Source of the DNA: Burkholderia cenocepacia | Lineage (GTDB): Bacteria; Pseudomonadota; Gammaproteobacteria; Burkholderiales; Burkholderiaceae | Direction of reading: 5' to 3' | NCBI RefSeq assembly: GCF_014211915.1 | Contig: NZ_CP060040.1 | Location: 1,984,001 to 2,048,000 of the forward strand | DNA: 64,000 nt | In this document: positions 17,318 to 26,475 of the stretch, piece by piece | Layout of the letters: each line of letters begins with the position of its first letter | How positions within the stretch are numbered: position 1 is the first letter of the stretch | Position numbers and translations under genes: made by a program | The notes under the pieces: generated by a model | The model's input: the letters and a program-made list of their open reading frames with translations, nothing else | Databases searched by the model: none | What the model was told of the DNA's origin: nothing

Positions 17318-17846
17318 GGCCCGCGCCGACACGGAAACCGCGCACGCGTGCCAGCCGTATCGTCCGGATGCAGGTTGTGCGCGGCGATGAATCCCGTCAC
17401 CCGCCCCGGTTCGCACCGGCTTCCCGGCCCCATTCCGAAAGCAATTCGTAAAATTCAGTGCCTTGCCTGCTTGCGCGCTGCCCGCCGACCCTGCATCAAA
17501 TAGTCGCCTTAACGGATTCGAACTAGGCGTATACACGCGGGCCGGCGCGACGGAGCCCCGTCGCACGCCGATATAAGCGCTGCGACATGCGCTGCATGCT
17601 CTTCCCCCGATGGGACGTGATGGGCGGCTCGCCTAACCTTCGCTACGGCAAAGCACACGTGACGGGGTCGACCACACCACGCGTCGTCCGACGCGACACC
17701 CTCGCGATCGTTTCGACTCGCCCGTAACGACACACACCACGCGTCATGCGTCCCCACGACGTTGCCGATCAATCCAACCAGATACGAGACACCCTGACGA
17801 CGGTTCGCGACGAGCCGTTTCAGCATGCTGATAAAGGAGCAAGCTC
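17318..17846 (+). other. 529-base non-coding stretch, probable leader of the NCS2 permease
   Basis: No convincing gene on either strand. It contains a repeated string CACCACGCGTC at 17675-17685 and 17735-17745; the first copy begins a perfect hairpin CGCGTCG-TC-CGACGCG (17680-17695) and the second a weaker ACGC/GCGT one. The unusual length for this window and its place before a purine permease suggest a structured 5' leader, but I see no riboswitch consensus I can name. Confidence 0.45.
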
Positions 17847-19235
17847 ATGAGTGATACCCCGGTGCAGCCGACGGTCGGCGTCGGCGCGGAGGAAACCGGC
17901 CTGGGCGCCAACGGCGCCATCGACCGGTACTTCGGCATTTCGTCGCGCGGCAGCACGCAGCGCCGCGAGATCATTGCCGGCGTGACCACCTTCCTCGCGA
18001 TGGTCTATTCCGTGTTCGTCGTGCCCGGCATGTTCGGCAAGGCCGGCTTCGACACGAGCGCGGTATTCGTCGCGGTGTGTCTCACCACCGCGTTCGGCTC
18101 GCTGCTGATGGGCCTGTGGGCGAAGCTGCCGATCGCGATCGGCTGCGCGATCTCGCTGACCGCGTTCACCGCGTTCGGGCTCGTGCTCGGCAAGGGACTG
18201 CCTCCGACGGTCGCGCTCGGCGCCGTGTTCCTGATGGGGCTCGTGTTCACCGGCATCTCGGTCACCGGCGTGCGTTCGTGGATCCTGCGCAACCTGCCCG
18301 CGGGCGTCGCGCACGGCACCGGGATCGGCATCGGCCTGTTCCTGCTGCTGATCGCGTCGAACGACGTGGGCCTCGTGATCAAGAACCCGGGCGCCGGCCT
18401 GCCGGTCTCGCTCGGCCAGATCACCGCGTTCCCGGTCATCATGTCGGTCGTCGGCCTCGCCGCGATCTTCGGCCTCGAAAAGCGTCGCGTGCCGGGCGGC
18501 ATCCTGCTCGTCGTGATCGCGATCTCGGTGTTCGGCCTGATCTTCGACCCGGGCGTGAAGTACCGCGGCATCTTCGCGCTGCCTTCGCTCAGCGCACCGG
18601 GCCACGCATCGCTGATCGGCGCGATGGACCTCAAGGGCGCGCTGTCGATGGCCGTGCTGCCGAGCGTGCTCGCGCTGGTGATGACCGCCGTGTTCGACGC
18701 GACCGGCACGATCCGCGCGGTCGCGGGCCAGGCCGGCCAGCTCGACGGGAACGGCCGCATCATCAACGGCGGCCGTGCGCTGACCGCCGATTCGATCAGC
18801 TCGATCTTCTCCGGCTTCCTCGGCGGCGCACCGGCGGCGGCCTACATCGAGTCGAGCGTCGGCGTGGCCGCCGGCGCGAAGACCGGCCTCGCGGCGGCCG
18901 TGGTCGGCCTGCTGTTCCTCGTCGTGATGTTCTTCTCGCCGCTCGCGGGCCTCGTGCCGTCGTACGCCACCGCACCGGCGCTGATGTACGTCGGCCTGCT
19001 GATGCTCGGCAGCGTGAGCAAGCTGCACATGGACGACATGGTCGACGCGATGTCGGGCCTCGTGTGCGCGGTGTTCATCGTGCTGACCGCGAACATCGTG
19101 ACGGGCATCATGCTCGGCTTCTCGACGCTCGTGATCGGCCGCGTCGCCAGCGGCGAATTCCGCAAGCTCAACGTCGGCACCGTGCTCATCGCGGCCGTGC
19201 TCGTCACGTTCTATCTCGGCGGCTGGGCCATCTGA
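17847..19235 (+). CDS. NCS2-family purine permease (guanine/hypoxanthine/adenine type)
   Basis: 462 residues, multi-pass inner-membrane transporter of the AzgA-like NCS2 branch. Diagnostic pieces: [37 protein letters not shown] at the N-terminus, [13 protein letters not shown] near 290, and [34 protein letters not shown] near 310-345. Expected to import a nucleobase by proton symport. Ribosome site AAAGGAG. Followed by an intrinsic terminator, so it is monocistronic. Confidence 0.92.
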   Translation: MSDTPVQPTVGVGAEETGLGANGAIDRYFGISSRGSTQRREIIAGVTTFLAMVYSVFVVPGMFGKAGFDTSAVFVAVCLTTAFGSLLMGLWAKLPIAIGCAISLTAFTAFGLVLGKGLPPTVALGAVFLMGLVFTGISVTGVRSWILRNLPAGVAHGTGIGIGLFLLLIASNDVGLVIKNPGAGLPVSLGQITAFPVIMSVVGLAAIFGLEKRRVPGGILLVVIAISVFGLIFDPGVKYRGIFALPSLSAPGHASLIGAMDLKGALSMAVLPSVLALVMTAVFDATGTIRAVAGQAGQLDGNGRIINGGRALTADSISSIFSGFLGGAPAAAYIESSVGVAAGAKTGLAAAVVGLLFLVVMFFSPLAGLVPSYATAPALMYVGLLMLGSVSKLHMDDMVDAMSGLVCAVFIVLTANIVTGIMLGFSTLVIGRVASGEFRKLNVGTVLIAAVLVTFYLGGWAI

Positions 19236-19322
19236 GCCCGAGACATGCGCGACGTCGCCGGCAGAAGGACGGCGCGCATCGGGACGACATCGTCTCCTCC
19301 ACCATCATCGTTGATGGTCTCC

Positions 19323-19354
19323 AGCCTGGGAACGCGAGTTTCCAGGCTTTTTTT
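19323..19354 (+). terminator. Intrinsic terminator after the NCS2 permease
   Basis: Stem AGCCTGG-(N)-CCAGGCT extended by AA/TT pairs, followed by seven Ts. Confidence 0.9.
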
Positions 19355-19442
19355 ATCGACGAGACGCGACGCGACGCGCGCAAACGGCGCGACACCCGTT
19401 CGCGCCCGGTGCTACGATCGCGTTTTGCCTTCAGGAGTCGCG

Positions 19443-20036
19443 ATGAACACACTCGGCATCGTCTCCGAATCGAGCACCCGGGCCTCGGCGCGCAAGCCGC
19501 CGTTCATTCCGTCGTTCGGCTTCCACGAAGTGCACGAATCGCAGCCGATCGGCGCGCCGCCCGCGCGCATCATCGACGTCGTCGCGTCGCTCGACATGCG
19601 CGCCGATCCGGTCATCGACACGCTGCTGACGGTGCGTGAATTCCCGGCGGCCATCGCCGGAGCGCTACGCCACGCGCCGGCCCGCCCCGAACGCGCGCGC
19701 TTCGGCTTCGACACCTTCACGCCGCTCCATCGAGACGACACGTCGCTGTCGCTCGGGCTCGTCGGCCGCTTCTGGCGCCCGACGCCCGACGTGCGTCCCC
19801 TCGCGGACGCCGACGCCTTCGTCCGGCACGACGACCCGCGCGATGCGAAGCTGGTACTGCGGTTCGAGGTGGTCGGGCTCGCGTCGGGCGCGCACATCCT
19901 GCGCACCGAAACCTTCGTCCATTGCCCGAGCGCGCGCACGCGCGCGCTGTTCACGCCGTACTGGCTCGCGATCCGGCTTGGGAGCGGCTGGATTCGGCGT
20001 CGTACGCTGGCGGCAGTGGAAATCGCGCTGGCGTGA
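19443..20036 (+). CDS. Conserved hypothetical protein (DUF2867-like)
   Basis: 197 residues, no signal or membrane segment. Sequence shows FGFDTFTPLHRDDTSLSLGLVGRFWRP, a central KLVLRFEVVGL strand, TETFVHCPSARTRALFTPYWLAIRLGSGWIRR and an Ala-rich C-terminus. This pattern is common in actinobacterial and Burkholderia hypotheticals and may be an SRPBCC-like fold, but I cannot assign a function. Ribosome site CAGGAG. It stands alone between a terminator and the convergent CopD-like gene. Confidence 0.7.
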   Translation: MNTLGIVSESSTRASARKPPFIPSFGFHEVHESQPIGAPPARIIDVVASLDMRADPVIDTLLTVREFPAAIAGALRHAPARPERARFGFDTFTPLHRDDTSLSLGLVGRFWRPTPDVRPLADADAFVRHDDPRDAKLVLRFEVVGLASGAHILRTETFVHCPSARTRALFTPYWLAIRLGSGWIRRRTLAAVEIALA

Positions 20037-20045
20037 TTCGCGCCA

Positions 20046-20447
20046 TCAGAACGGCTTGATCACGGCCAGCCCGACGACGAGCGCCATCGCGACGATCACC
20101 ACGCCGGCCGCCTGCCCGAGCCACGGCGCCGGTACGACGACGAGGTCGTCGCGCTCCATGCGCCGCAGCGTGCCGGCCAGGACCCCGTGCAGCACCGACA
20201 GCGCGACGACGAGCACAAGCTTCACCGACAGCCACGCGGCGCCGAACCAGTGACCGCTCAGCGCGAGCGCGATGCCGGCGATCCAGACGATCGCGAGCGC
20301 GGGCGCCGTCACCGTGCGATCCCAGCGCCGCACCGCGCGATGCACGGCGAGATTCGCAATACGCACCGCGACGGACGACAACAACAGCCCGCCGACGAAC
20401 GTGACGATGGCGGCCAGATGCACGGCCTTCAGCATCAGGTAGATCAT
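20046..20447 (-). CDS. CopD-like/DUF2269-like small integral membrane protein
   Basis: 133 residues with four predicted membrane helices (MIYLMLKAVHLAAIVTFVGGLLLSSVAV at the N-terminus). The KAVHLAAIVTFVGG start with a His in the first helix is typical of CopD/YndJ-type membrane proteins. Its ATG overlaps the stop of the upstream DUF3817 gene by four bases, giving coupled translation. Function unknown; a role in membrane redox or metal handling is only suggested by family resemblance. Confidence 0.75.
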   Translation of the reverse strand: MIYLMLKAVHLAAIVTFVGGLLLSSVAVRIANLAVHRAVRRWDRTVTAPALAIVWIAGIALALSGHWFGAAWLSVKLVLVVALSVLHGVLAGTLRRMERDDLVVVPAPWLGQAAGVVIVAMALVVGLAVIKPF

Positions 20448-20752
20448 CGCGCGTGCCGCCTGCGCGCGATCCAGCCGGCGCTCGCCAGCCCCGCGAACGG
20501 CACGACGGCCGACAGCACCAGCCGCGCGACCTCGGCCTTGCTCCACAGCCCGCTCGACGCGGTGCCGACCACCGCCCACACGTACATCGCGAACGCGATG
20601 CCGTGAACCGGGCCCATGATCGATACCGCCACCGGATAGCCGGCCAGATGCTTGAGCGGCACGGCCACGCACACCAGCACGACGAGCGTGGTCGCCTCCA
20701 GCAGCGACAGGTATTGCAGGTTCCGCAACGCGTTGCGATCGTCTTGTTTCAT
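20444..20752 (-). CDS. DUF3817-family small membrane protein
   Basis: 102 residues, three predicted helices. Matches the DUF3817 pattern: LRNLQYLSLLEATTLVVLVCVAVPLKHLAGYP, then SIMGPVHGIAFAMYVWAV. I start at MKQDDRN, since the upstream codons are rich in Gly/Pro and unlike the family. Overlaps the next gene by ATGA. Divergent from the GlxA-type regulator. Confidence 0.8.
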   Translation of the reverse strand: MKQDDRNALRNLQYLSLLEATTLVVLVCVAVPLKHLAGYPVAVSIMGPVHGIAFAMYVWAVVGTASSGLWSKAEVARLVLSAVVPFAGLASAGWIARRRHAR

Positions 20753-20858
20753 CGGCAGGCCTCCAGGTGGTCCGCCGCGATTGTCGCGTGTGGCGCCGGG
20801 TCGAGCCATTGGCTAGAATGACATCTTTCAACGGATTCTGGCCACGGCCGCGAATACC

Positions 20859-21806
20859 ATGCACACGGTCGCCGTTCTCGCGTTGCCCGATGTCGTGCCG
20901 TTCGATCTGGGCGTCGCCTGCGATACGTTCGCGCGCGTGCGGGCGCCGAATGTCGAGCCGGCGTACCGCGTGCGCGTGTGCAGCGAGCAGCCGCGCGTCG
21001 GCGGCGACCTGTTCGAGCTGCGCCCGCCGTTCCGCCTCGATGCGCTGGCCGACACCGACACGATCATGGTCCCCGGCACGTCGGTGCCGCTCGCGCCCAC
21101 GTCGCGCCGCGTGCTCGACGCGCTGCGCGCGGCGGCCGCGCGCGGATGCCGGATCGCATCGATCTGCAGCGGCGCGTTCGTGCTCGCGGAAGCCGGGCTG
21201 CTCGACGGCCTGCGCGCGACGACGCACTGGCTCGCGGCCGCCGAACTCGCGCGCCGCCATCCGAACGTCGACGTCGATCCGAACGTGCTGTTCGTCGACA
21301 ACGGCCAGATCCTGACTTCGGCCGGCGCGGCGGCCGGCCTCGATCTGTGCCTGCACATGATCCAGGCCGACTATGGCGCGGCGGTCGCCGTCGACGCCGC
21401 CCGCAGCGCGGTGGCGCCGCGCGTGCGCGAAGGCGGGCAGGCGCAGTTCATCGCGCCCGAATGGCCGGCCGGCGGCGACGGGCTGCACGACCTGATGGAC
21501 TGGCTGCACGCGAACCTGCGCCAGCCGCTGACGCTCGACACGATCGCGCGCAAGGCGTCGACGAGCGTGCGCACGCTGACGCGGCGCTTCCAGGAACAGA
21601 CGGGCACGTCGCCCGGGCAATGGCTGCAGACCGCGCGCGTGCGGCATGCGCAGCAGTTGCTGGAGGTGACCGAGCTGTCGATCGAACACGTGGCGACGGA
21701 AGCCGGGTTCGGTTCGGTCACCGCGTTTCGCGAACGCTTCGCGCGTATCGTCGGCACGTCGCCGCAGCGCTATCGGCAGGCATTCCGCGCGCGCGCCGAT
21801 GCGTGA
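20859..21806 (+). CDS. GlxA-family transcriptional regulator (DJ-1/PfpI + AraC)
   Basis: 315 residues. N-terminal DJ-1/PfpI amidotransferase-like domain (1-165) with the nucleophile-elbow CSGAFVLAEAG near residue 105 (Cys present), then an AraC-type double HTH from about 215 (LDTIARKASTSVRTLTRRFQEQTGTSPGQWLQTARVRHAQQLLE). Such regulators usually respond to amino acids, betaine or quaternary amines. Divergent from the DUF3817/CopD pair and followed by a LysR gene on the same strand. Target not identified. Confidence 0.9.
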   Translation: MHTVAVLALPDVVPFDLGVACDTFARVRAPNVEPAYRVRVCSEQPRVGGDLFELRPPFRLDALADTDTIMVPGTSVPLAPTSRRVLDALRAAAARGCRIASICSGAFVLAEAGLLDGLRATTHWLAAAELARRHPNVDVDPNVLFVDNGQILTSAGAAAGLDLCLHMIQADYGAAVAVDAARSAVAPRVREGGQAQFIAPEWPAGGDGLHDLMDWLHANLRQPLTLDTIARKASTSVRTLTRRFQEQTGTSPGQWLQTARVRHAQQLLEVTELSIEHVATEAGFGSVTAFRERFARIVGTSPQRYRQAFRARADA

Positions 21807-21866
21807 CCTTCAGCGGGCTCGGCCCCCGAACCCACCGCTCCCGCTCGCGCCAACCGGACCCGACCG

Positions 21867-22787
21867 ATGACCCGCATCCGCAATCCCCTGAACATCGCGC
21901 AGCTCCAGGCATTCGTCTCCGCCGCGCACCTGAAGAGCCTGCGCGCCGCCGCGCGCGAGCTCGGTGTCACGCAGCCGGCAATCACGCACACGATCCGCGA
22001 GCTCGAAACGGCGCTCAACGCGGAGCTGCTCGTGCGCAGCGTGCGCGGCGTCGAGCTGACCGCCTGCGGCGCGGCGCTGCTGCCGCGCGCCGAGCAGTTG
22101 CTCGGCGACGTCCGCCGCACGGTCGAGGCCGTCGAGCAGGTGAAAGGCGAGATGTCGGGCCGCGTCGCGGTCGGCACGATGCCGTCGATCGCGCTGACCG
22201 CGTTGCCGCACGCGGTGACGGCGTTTCGCCGGTCGATGCCGAACGTCAGCCTGCATCTCGAGGAAATGACGGTGCCGGACGCGCTCGCGCAACTGCGCAA
22301 CGGCACGCTCGACATCGCTGCGATGCACCATGTGCCCGCGCTCGACCGCGATTTCACGCAATTGCCGCTGCTGTCGACCGAATTCACGATCGTGATGCGC
22401 GACGGTCATCCGCTCGCGCAGGCGCGCCGGTTAGAGGAATTGCTCGACGCGGAGTGGATCGTCACCGTCGGCGCCGAGCAGTTCCCGCACAGCGTGATGG
22501 TCGGGATGTTCGAGGCGCACGGGCTGCCGCTGCCGAAACGTCTGCTGCGCTCGCCGATGTCGTTCGCGGTGACGCTCGGGCTCGTCGCGCGCTCGGACGT
22601 GATCGGCTGCTTCACGCGCCCGCTCGCCGCGATGGTCGCGCCGCTCGGCATCCGCACGGCCGAACTCGACGAAAGCATGCCGCGCTTCGACCTGTCGATC
22701 ATCGCGCGGCGCGACCTGCTGCCCACGCCCGCCGTGTCGCACTTCGTCACGTGCCTGCAGCGCGCGGTCAACGAAACGCTCGGCTGA
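21867..22787 (+). CDS. LysR-family transcriptional regulator
   Basis: 306 residues. HTH in LKSLRAAARELGVTQPAITHTIRELETALNAELLVRS (residues 15-55), effector domain from about 90 (MSGRVAVGTMPSIALTALPHAV). Similar in outline to regulators of aromatic or amino-acid catabolism. It is 60 bases downstream of the GlxA gene; a 9-bp GC hairpin follows. No divergent partner gene is present, so its target is unclear. Confidence 0.9.
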   Translation: MTRIRNPLNIAQLQAFVSAAHLKSLRAAARELGVTQPAITHTIRELETALNAELLVRSVRGVELTACGAALLPRAEQLLGDVRRTVEAVEQVKGEMSGRVAVGTMPSIALTALPHAVTAFRRSMPNVSLHLEEMTVPDALAQLRNGTLDIAAMHHVPALDRDFTQLPLLSTEFTIVMRDGHPLAQARRLEELLDAEWIVTVGAEQFPHSVMVGMFEAHGLPLPKRLLRSPMSFAVTLGLVARSDVIGCFTRPLAAMVAPLGIRTAELDESMPRFDLSIIARRDLLPTPAVSHFVTCLQRAVNETLG

Positions 22788-22806
22788 ATCGTTCCTGTGT
22801 GTGAAA

Positions 22807-22831
22807 CGGCGGCGCATCCGACGCGCCGCCG
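22807..22831 (+). terminator. GC-rich hairpin after the LysR gene
   Basis: CGGCGGCGC and GCGCCGCCG arms around a 7-base loop. No T-run; possible transcription end. Confidence 0.4.
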
Positions 22832-23013
22832 CCGGGCCCGGTATCGGGGCTTGTCCTAGGCGCCCTGCCGGTATTTTGTCTTGATAATCTTGCGCACGTC
22901 GCGCGCCCCCATCGGGCGGGCGAAACGGACTGTCCGACGCGAAGCCGCGGCGGGCCGAAGGCTTACGGCGCGGCACAACCGCGCACCCATCGAACAAAAC
23001 GAGGAGTCACCGA

Positions 23014-23796
23014 GTGAAAAAGATTCTTGCGGCTGTGACCGTGGCCCTGCTCGCCGTATCGGCCGGCAGTGCATACGCGAAGGACTGGTCGACCGTGCGG
23101 TTCGGCGTCGACGCAAGCTACCCGCCTTTCGAATCGAAAGGCGCCGACGGCAAGGTGGTCGGCTTCGACGTGGATCTCGGCAACGAGATCTGCCGCCGCA
23201 TCAACGCGAAATGCGTGTGGATCGAAAACGACTTCGACGGGATGATCCCGGCGCTGAAGGCCCGCAAGTTCGACGGCGTGCTGTCGTCGATGTCGATGAC
23301 GCCGGCACGCGCCGAGCAGATCGCGTTCTCGTCGAAGCTGTTCAACACGCCGACGCGCCTCGTCACGAAGAAGGGCGCCGGCCTGCAGCCGACGGCCGAA
23401 TCGCTGAAGGGCAAGTCGGTCGGCGTCGAGCAGGGCACGATCCAGGAAACCTACGCGAAGGCGCACTGGGCGTCGAAGGGCGTGAACATCGTGCCTTACC
23501 AGAACCAGGACCAGGTCTACGCCGACCTGATCTCCGGCCGTCTGGACGGCGCGCTGCAGGACGCGGTGCAAGCCGAGATCGGCTTCCTGAAGACGCCGCG
23601 CGGCGCGAACTTCGACTTCGCCGGCAAGGACCTCGACGATCCGAAGACGCTCGGCAACGGCGCCGGCATCGGCCTGCGCAAGGAAGACACCGACCTGAAG
23701 GCGAAGATCGACGGCGCGATCGCCGGCATGCGCAAGGACGGCACGTACGACAAGCTCGCGAAGAAGTACTTCGATTTCGACGTCTACGGCAAGTAA
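23014..23796 (+). CDS. Periplasmic polar amino-acid-binding protein (ArgT/HisJ-like)
   Basis: 260 residues with signal peptide (KKILAAVTVALLAVSAGSAYA). Family-3 solute-binding protein: FGVDASYPPFESKGADGKVVGFDVDLGNEICRR, FDGMIPALKARKFDGVLSSMSMTPAR, and GAGIGLRKEDTDLKAKIDGAI. The pattern fits lysine/arginine/ornithine- or histidine-binding proteins. GTG start with GAGGAG upstream. No permease or ATPase gene lies nearby and a terminator follows at once, so it must work with an ABC transporter encoded elsewhere. Confidence 0.92.
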   Translation: MKKILAAVTVALLAVSAGSAYAKDWSTVRFGVDASYPPFESKGADGKVVGFDVDLGNEICRRINAKCVWIENDFDGMIPALKARKFDGVLSSMSMTPARAEQIAFSSKLFNTPTRLVTKKGAGLQPTAESLKGKSVGVEQGTIQETYAKAHWASKGVNIVPYQNQDQVYADLISGRLDGALQDAVQAEIGFLKTPRGANFDFAGKDLDDPKTLGNGAGIGLRKEDTDLKAKIDGAIAGMRKDGTYDKLAKKYFDFDVYGK

Positions 23797-23832
23797 TCCG
23801 GCCGACCGACGCACGATTCGGCATGATGGAAA

Positions 23833-23860
23833 CGGGCTCCGCAAGGAGCCCGTTTTTTTT
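23833..23860 (+). terminator. Intrinsic terminator after the amino-acid-binding protein
   Basis: CGGGCTCC-GCA-AGGAGCCCG hairpin followed by eight Ts. Confidence 0.95.
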
Positions 23861-24020
23861 GCGCGCGGCGCGGACGACGTTATTTTTTCCGCGCCAACCT
23901 GATGATTCTCAACGGAAAACTGCGTGCTCTGGCGCCGGTTTGATGGCGGCGAGGAAGGCAACGTACAATCGATCTTCCACGCACACGGATCATTCGCGGC
24001 TGCGCCGCACTCTCCTCATC

Positions 24021-25136
24021 ATGCAAACGCAGACCCATCCGCTGATTTCCCCCGCCGTCGGTACCGAACGCCAGATCACCAGCTTCCACTACGGCCCGCG
24101 CGGCGGCAAGAAGGTCTACATCCAGTCGTCGCTGCACGCGGACGAGCTGCCCGGCATGCTGGTCGCCACGCTGCTGCGCCGCAAGATCGCCGCGCTCGAG
24201 ACGGCCGGCAAGCTGCAAGGCGAAGTCGTCATCGTGCCGGTGCCCAACCCGATCGGCCTGTCGCAACACGTGTTCGGCGATCACCTCGGCCGCTTCGAGC
24301 TCGGCTCGATGCAGAACTTCAACCGCAATTTCTACGATCTCGCGGCGCTCGTGCTGCCGCGCGTCGAACACCACCTCACGAACGACGCGCAGCGCAATCT
24401 GGCCGTCGTACGCACCGCGATGCGCGAAGCGCTCGACGAACAGAAGCCGCGCACCGAACTCGACTCGCAGCGCCTCGCGCTGCAGAAGCTGTCGTTCGAC
24501 GCCGATATCGTGCTCGACCTGCACTGCGACAGCGATGCGGTGATGCACCTGTACACGAATCCCGATCTGTGGGCGGACGTCGAGCCGCTGGCGCGCTATC
24601 TCGATGCCAAGGCGTCGCTGCTCGCGCTGAACTCGGTCGGCAACCCGTTCGACGAAATCCACAGCTTCTGCTGGTCGGATCTGCGCAACCGCTTCGGCGA
24701 CCGCTTCCCGATCCCGAACGGCGCGATTTCCGTCACGGTGGAACTGCGCAGCGAACGCGACGTGTCGTACGAGTTCGCCGAAAAGGATGCGCAGGCGATC
24801 GTCGAATACCTGACCGAGCGCGGCATCGTCGAAGGCACGCCGGCGCCGCTGCCGCCGCTCGCGCATCCGGCCACGCCGCTCGCGGGCACCGATCCGCTCG
24901 TCGCGCCGGTGTCGGGCGTGATCGTGTTCCGCACGCCGGTCGGCGCGATGATCGAGGCCGGCCAGGCCGTGGCCGACATCGTCGATCCGCTGACCGACCG
25001 CGTCGTCACGCTGAAGAGCAGCGTGTCGGGCGTGCTGTATGCGCGCCAGGTCGTGCGCTTCGCGACGGCCGGCATGGAAGTCGCGCGCATCGCCGGCGCG
25101 ACCGCGATCCGCACTGGGTCGCTGCTGTCGGCCTGA
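24021..25136 (+). CDS. Succinylglutamate desuccinylase/aspartoacylase (AstE-like) deacylase
   Basis: 371 residues, M14-like zinc amidohydrolase. Zinc ligands are visible in SSLHADELPG (H-x-x-E, near residue 40) and VLDLHCDSDAVMH (near 162); the catalytic Glu region is SVTVELRSERDVS near 240. C-terminal about 90 residues form a barrel-sandwich-like domain (APVSGVIVFRTPVGAMIEAGQAVADIVDPL). Cleaves N-acylated amino acids or similar. Follows the amino-acid-binding gene but is separated by a terminator. A palindromic hairpin at 25203 ends it. Confidence 0.9.
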   Translation: MQTQTHPLISPAVGTERQITSFHYGPRGGKKVYIQSSLHADELPGMLVATLLRRKIAALETAGKLQGEVVIVPVPNPIGLSQHVFGDHLGRFELGSMQNFNRNFYDLAALVLPRVEHHLTNDAQRNLAVVRTAMREALDEQKPRTELDSQRLALQKLSFDADIVLDLHCDSDAVMHLYTNPDLWADVEPLARYLDAKASLLALNSVGNPFDEIHSFCWSDLRNRFGDRFPIPNGAISVTVELRSERDVSYEFAEKDAQAIVEYLTERGIVEGTPAPLPPLAHPATPLAGTDPLVAPVSGVIVFRTPVGAMIEAGQAVADIVDPLTDRVVTLKSSVSGVLYARQVVRFATAGMEVARIAGATAIRTGSLLSA

Positions 25137-25202
25137 ACCGGCTGGGCGCGGCCCGCACGCCGGGCCGCGGCGCGCATCGCACGTCATCGGCTGCATCAAA
25201 CG

Positions 25203-25228
25203 AAATCGCCCGCTTACGCGGGCGATTT
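25203..25228 (+). terminator. Terminator after the AstE-like gene
   Basis: AAATCGCCCGC-TTAC-GCGGGCGATTT: 11-bp perfect stem, flanked by A and T tracts so it can act in both directions. Confidence 0.8.
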
Positions 25229-25293
25229 GCTTTCCGGAGCGCGCGTCGGCGGCCGATACCGCGCCGCCGGCCGCTGCCACGTGCGAAGAAAGT

Positions 25294-26100
25294 TCAGAAC
25301 GCCGGCACGATCGCGCCGCCGAACTTCTGGTCGATGAACTTGCGCACGTCGTTCGATTCATAGGCCGCGACGAGCTTCTTCACCCACGGCTTGTCCTTGT
25401 CCTGCGCGCGCACCGCGATCAGGTTCGCGTACGGGCCGCGCAGATCCTCGATCGCGATCGCATCCTTCACCGGCGTGAGTCCGGCCTTCACCGCGTAATC
25501 GGTGTTGATCGACGCGGCGTCGACATCGGGCAGTGCGCGCGGCAACTGCGCGGAATCGAGCTCGACGATCTTGATCTTCTTCGGGTTCTCGGCGATGTCG
25601 AGCGGCGTCGCGTTCACGCCGTTCGCGCCGACGCCCGGCTTCAGCTTGATCACGCCGTATTTCTGCAGCAGCAGCAGCGCGCGGTTGCCGTTCGACGGAT
25701 CGTTCTGGATCCCGACTTTCGCGCCGACCGGCAAATCCTTCAGCGACTTGATCTTCTTCGAATAGAAGCCCATCGGGGCCGTATAGGTCAGCCCGACGTT
25801 GACGATCTTGTAGCCGCGCTGCTTGATCTGGCTGTCGAGGAACGGCTGGTGCTGGAAGCCGTTCGCATCGAGGTCGCCCGCATCGAGCGCCGCGTTCGGC
25901 TGCACGTAGTCGTTGAATTCGATGACCTTGATCGCGAGGCCTTCGCGCGCGGCGACCTTCGTCACTTCGGTCCAGATTTGCGCGTCGGGGCCGCTCATCG
26001 TGCCGATCTTCAGCGTTTGGGAGTCGGCGTGCGCGCCGGGCGCGGCGAATGCCAGCGCGGCGGCGAGTGCGCCGAGGCCGGTCAGGATCGAACGTCGCAT
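25294..26100 (-). CDS. metQ: MetQ/NlpA-family ABC substrate-binding protein
   Basis: 268 residues with signal peptide (LTGLGALAAALAFAAPGAHA; no lipobox Cys, unlike E. coli MetQ). Family features: TLKIGTMSGPDAQIWTEVTKVA, VIEFNDYVQPNAALDAGDLDANGFQHQPFLD, MGFYSKKIKSLKDLPVGAKVGIQNDPSNGNRAL. Expected to bind methionine or a similar substrate. No metN or metI adjacent; the flanks are a terminator and a non-coding repeat, so it is an orphan paralogue. The symbol is by family only. Confidence 0.88.
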   Translation of the reverse strand: MRRSILTGLGALAAALAFAAPGAHADSQTLKIGTMSGPDAQIWTEVTKVAAREGLAIKVIEFNDYVQPNAALDAGDLDANGFQHQPFLDSQIKQRGYKIVNVGLTYTAPMGFYSKKIKSLKDLPVGAKVGIQNDPSNGNRALLLLQKYGVIKLKPGVGANGVNATPLDIAENPKKIKIVELDSAQLPRALPDVDAASINTDYAVKAGLTPVKDAIAIEDLRGPYANLIAVRAQDKDKPWVKKLVAAYESNDVRKFIDQKFGGAIVPAF

Positions 26101-26256
26101 GTGGTGTCCTCTTGTCCCGTGTCAATTGTTGGAGGACGGATCGTGGCATAGGGCCCCGAACGCGATCAACCAAGCTTATTTCATGTGCATATTCCTGTTC
26201 GGAATCGAATCTCAGCCGAAATCGGTATAACCCCCGCTATACAACCCGGGCAGAAT
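26101..26256. other. Non-coding spacer before the fold-back repeat
   Basis: Upstream region of the metQ-like gene. No gene or clear operator seen. It runs directly into the repeat at 26257. Confidence 0.5.
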
Positions 26257-26449
26257 TTAGGGCCTGCTTGCATAGGGAACGTGCATGCGAATGCCTGAAA
26301 TCGCTCGCGGGGCCAGGAGTGAGGAGCGCCGTTTGGCCGCGCCAAACAAGCGACGAACGACGCCGCCATGCGGGCGATTTCAGGCATTCCCGTGGATTGA
26401 ATTTTTAGTTTGGGGTTGCATGCACGTTCCCTATGCAAGCAGGCCCTAA
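26257..26449. repeat. 193-bp fold-back (MITE-like) element
   Basis: Perfect 32-bp terminal inverted repeats (26257-26288 and 26418-26449, beginning TTAGGGCCTGCTTGCATAGG), an inner perfect 16-bp pair (26289-26304 and 26374-26389), and a central GTTTGGC-CGC-GCCAAAC hairpin (26331-26347). The right side has a 28-base unpaired segment at 26390-26417. No transposase is encoded and no long target duplication is visible, although the ends TTAG/CTAA would fit a YTAR-type target. Lies between the metQ-like gene and the porin. Confidence 0.8.
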
Positions 26450-26475
26450 TGTCGCATCGGCACCACACATTCTTC

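Noticed and set aside
17509..17826. 105-codon minus-strand frame before the NCS2 permease
   Set aside because: No ribosome site, atypical composition for the region and no family resemblance; better explained as leader DNA.
23881..25361. Very long open frame on the minus strand opposite the AstE-like gene
   Set aside because: Arg/Ala/Gly/His-rich shadow of a high-GC gene; the plus-strand protein has clear zinc motifs and the minus frame has none.
26257..26449. Complete insertion sequence
   Set aside because: Only 193 bases, no transposase frame and no clear target duplication.
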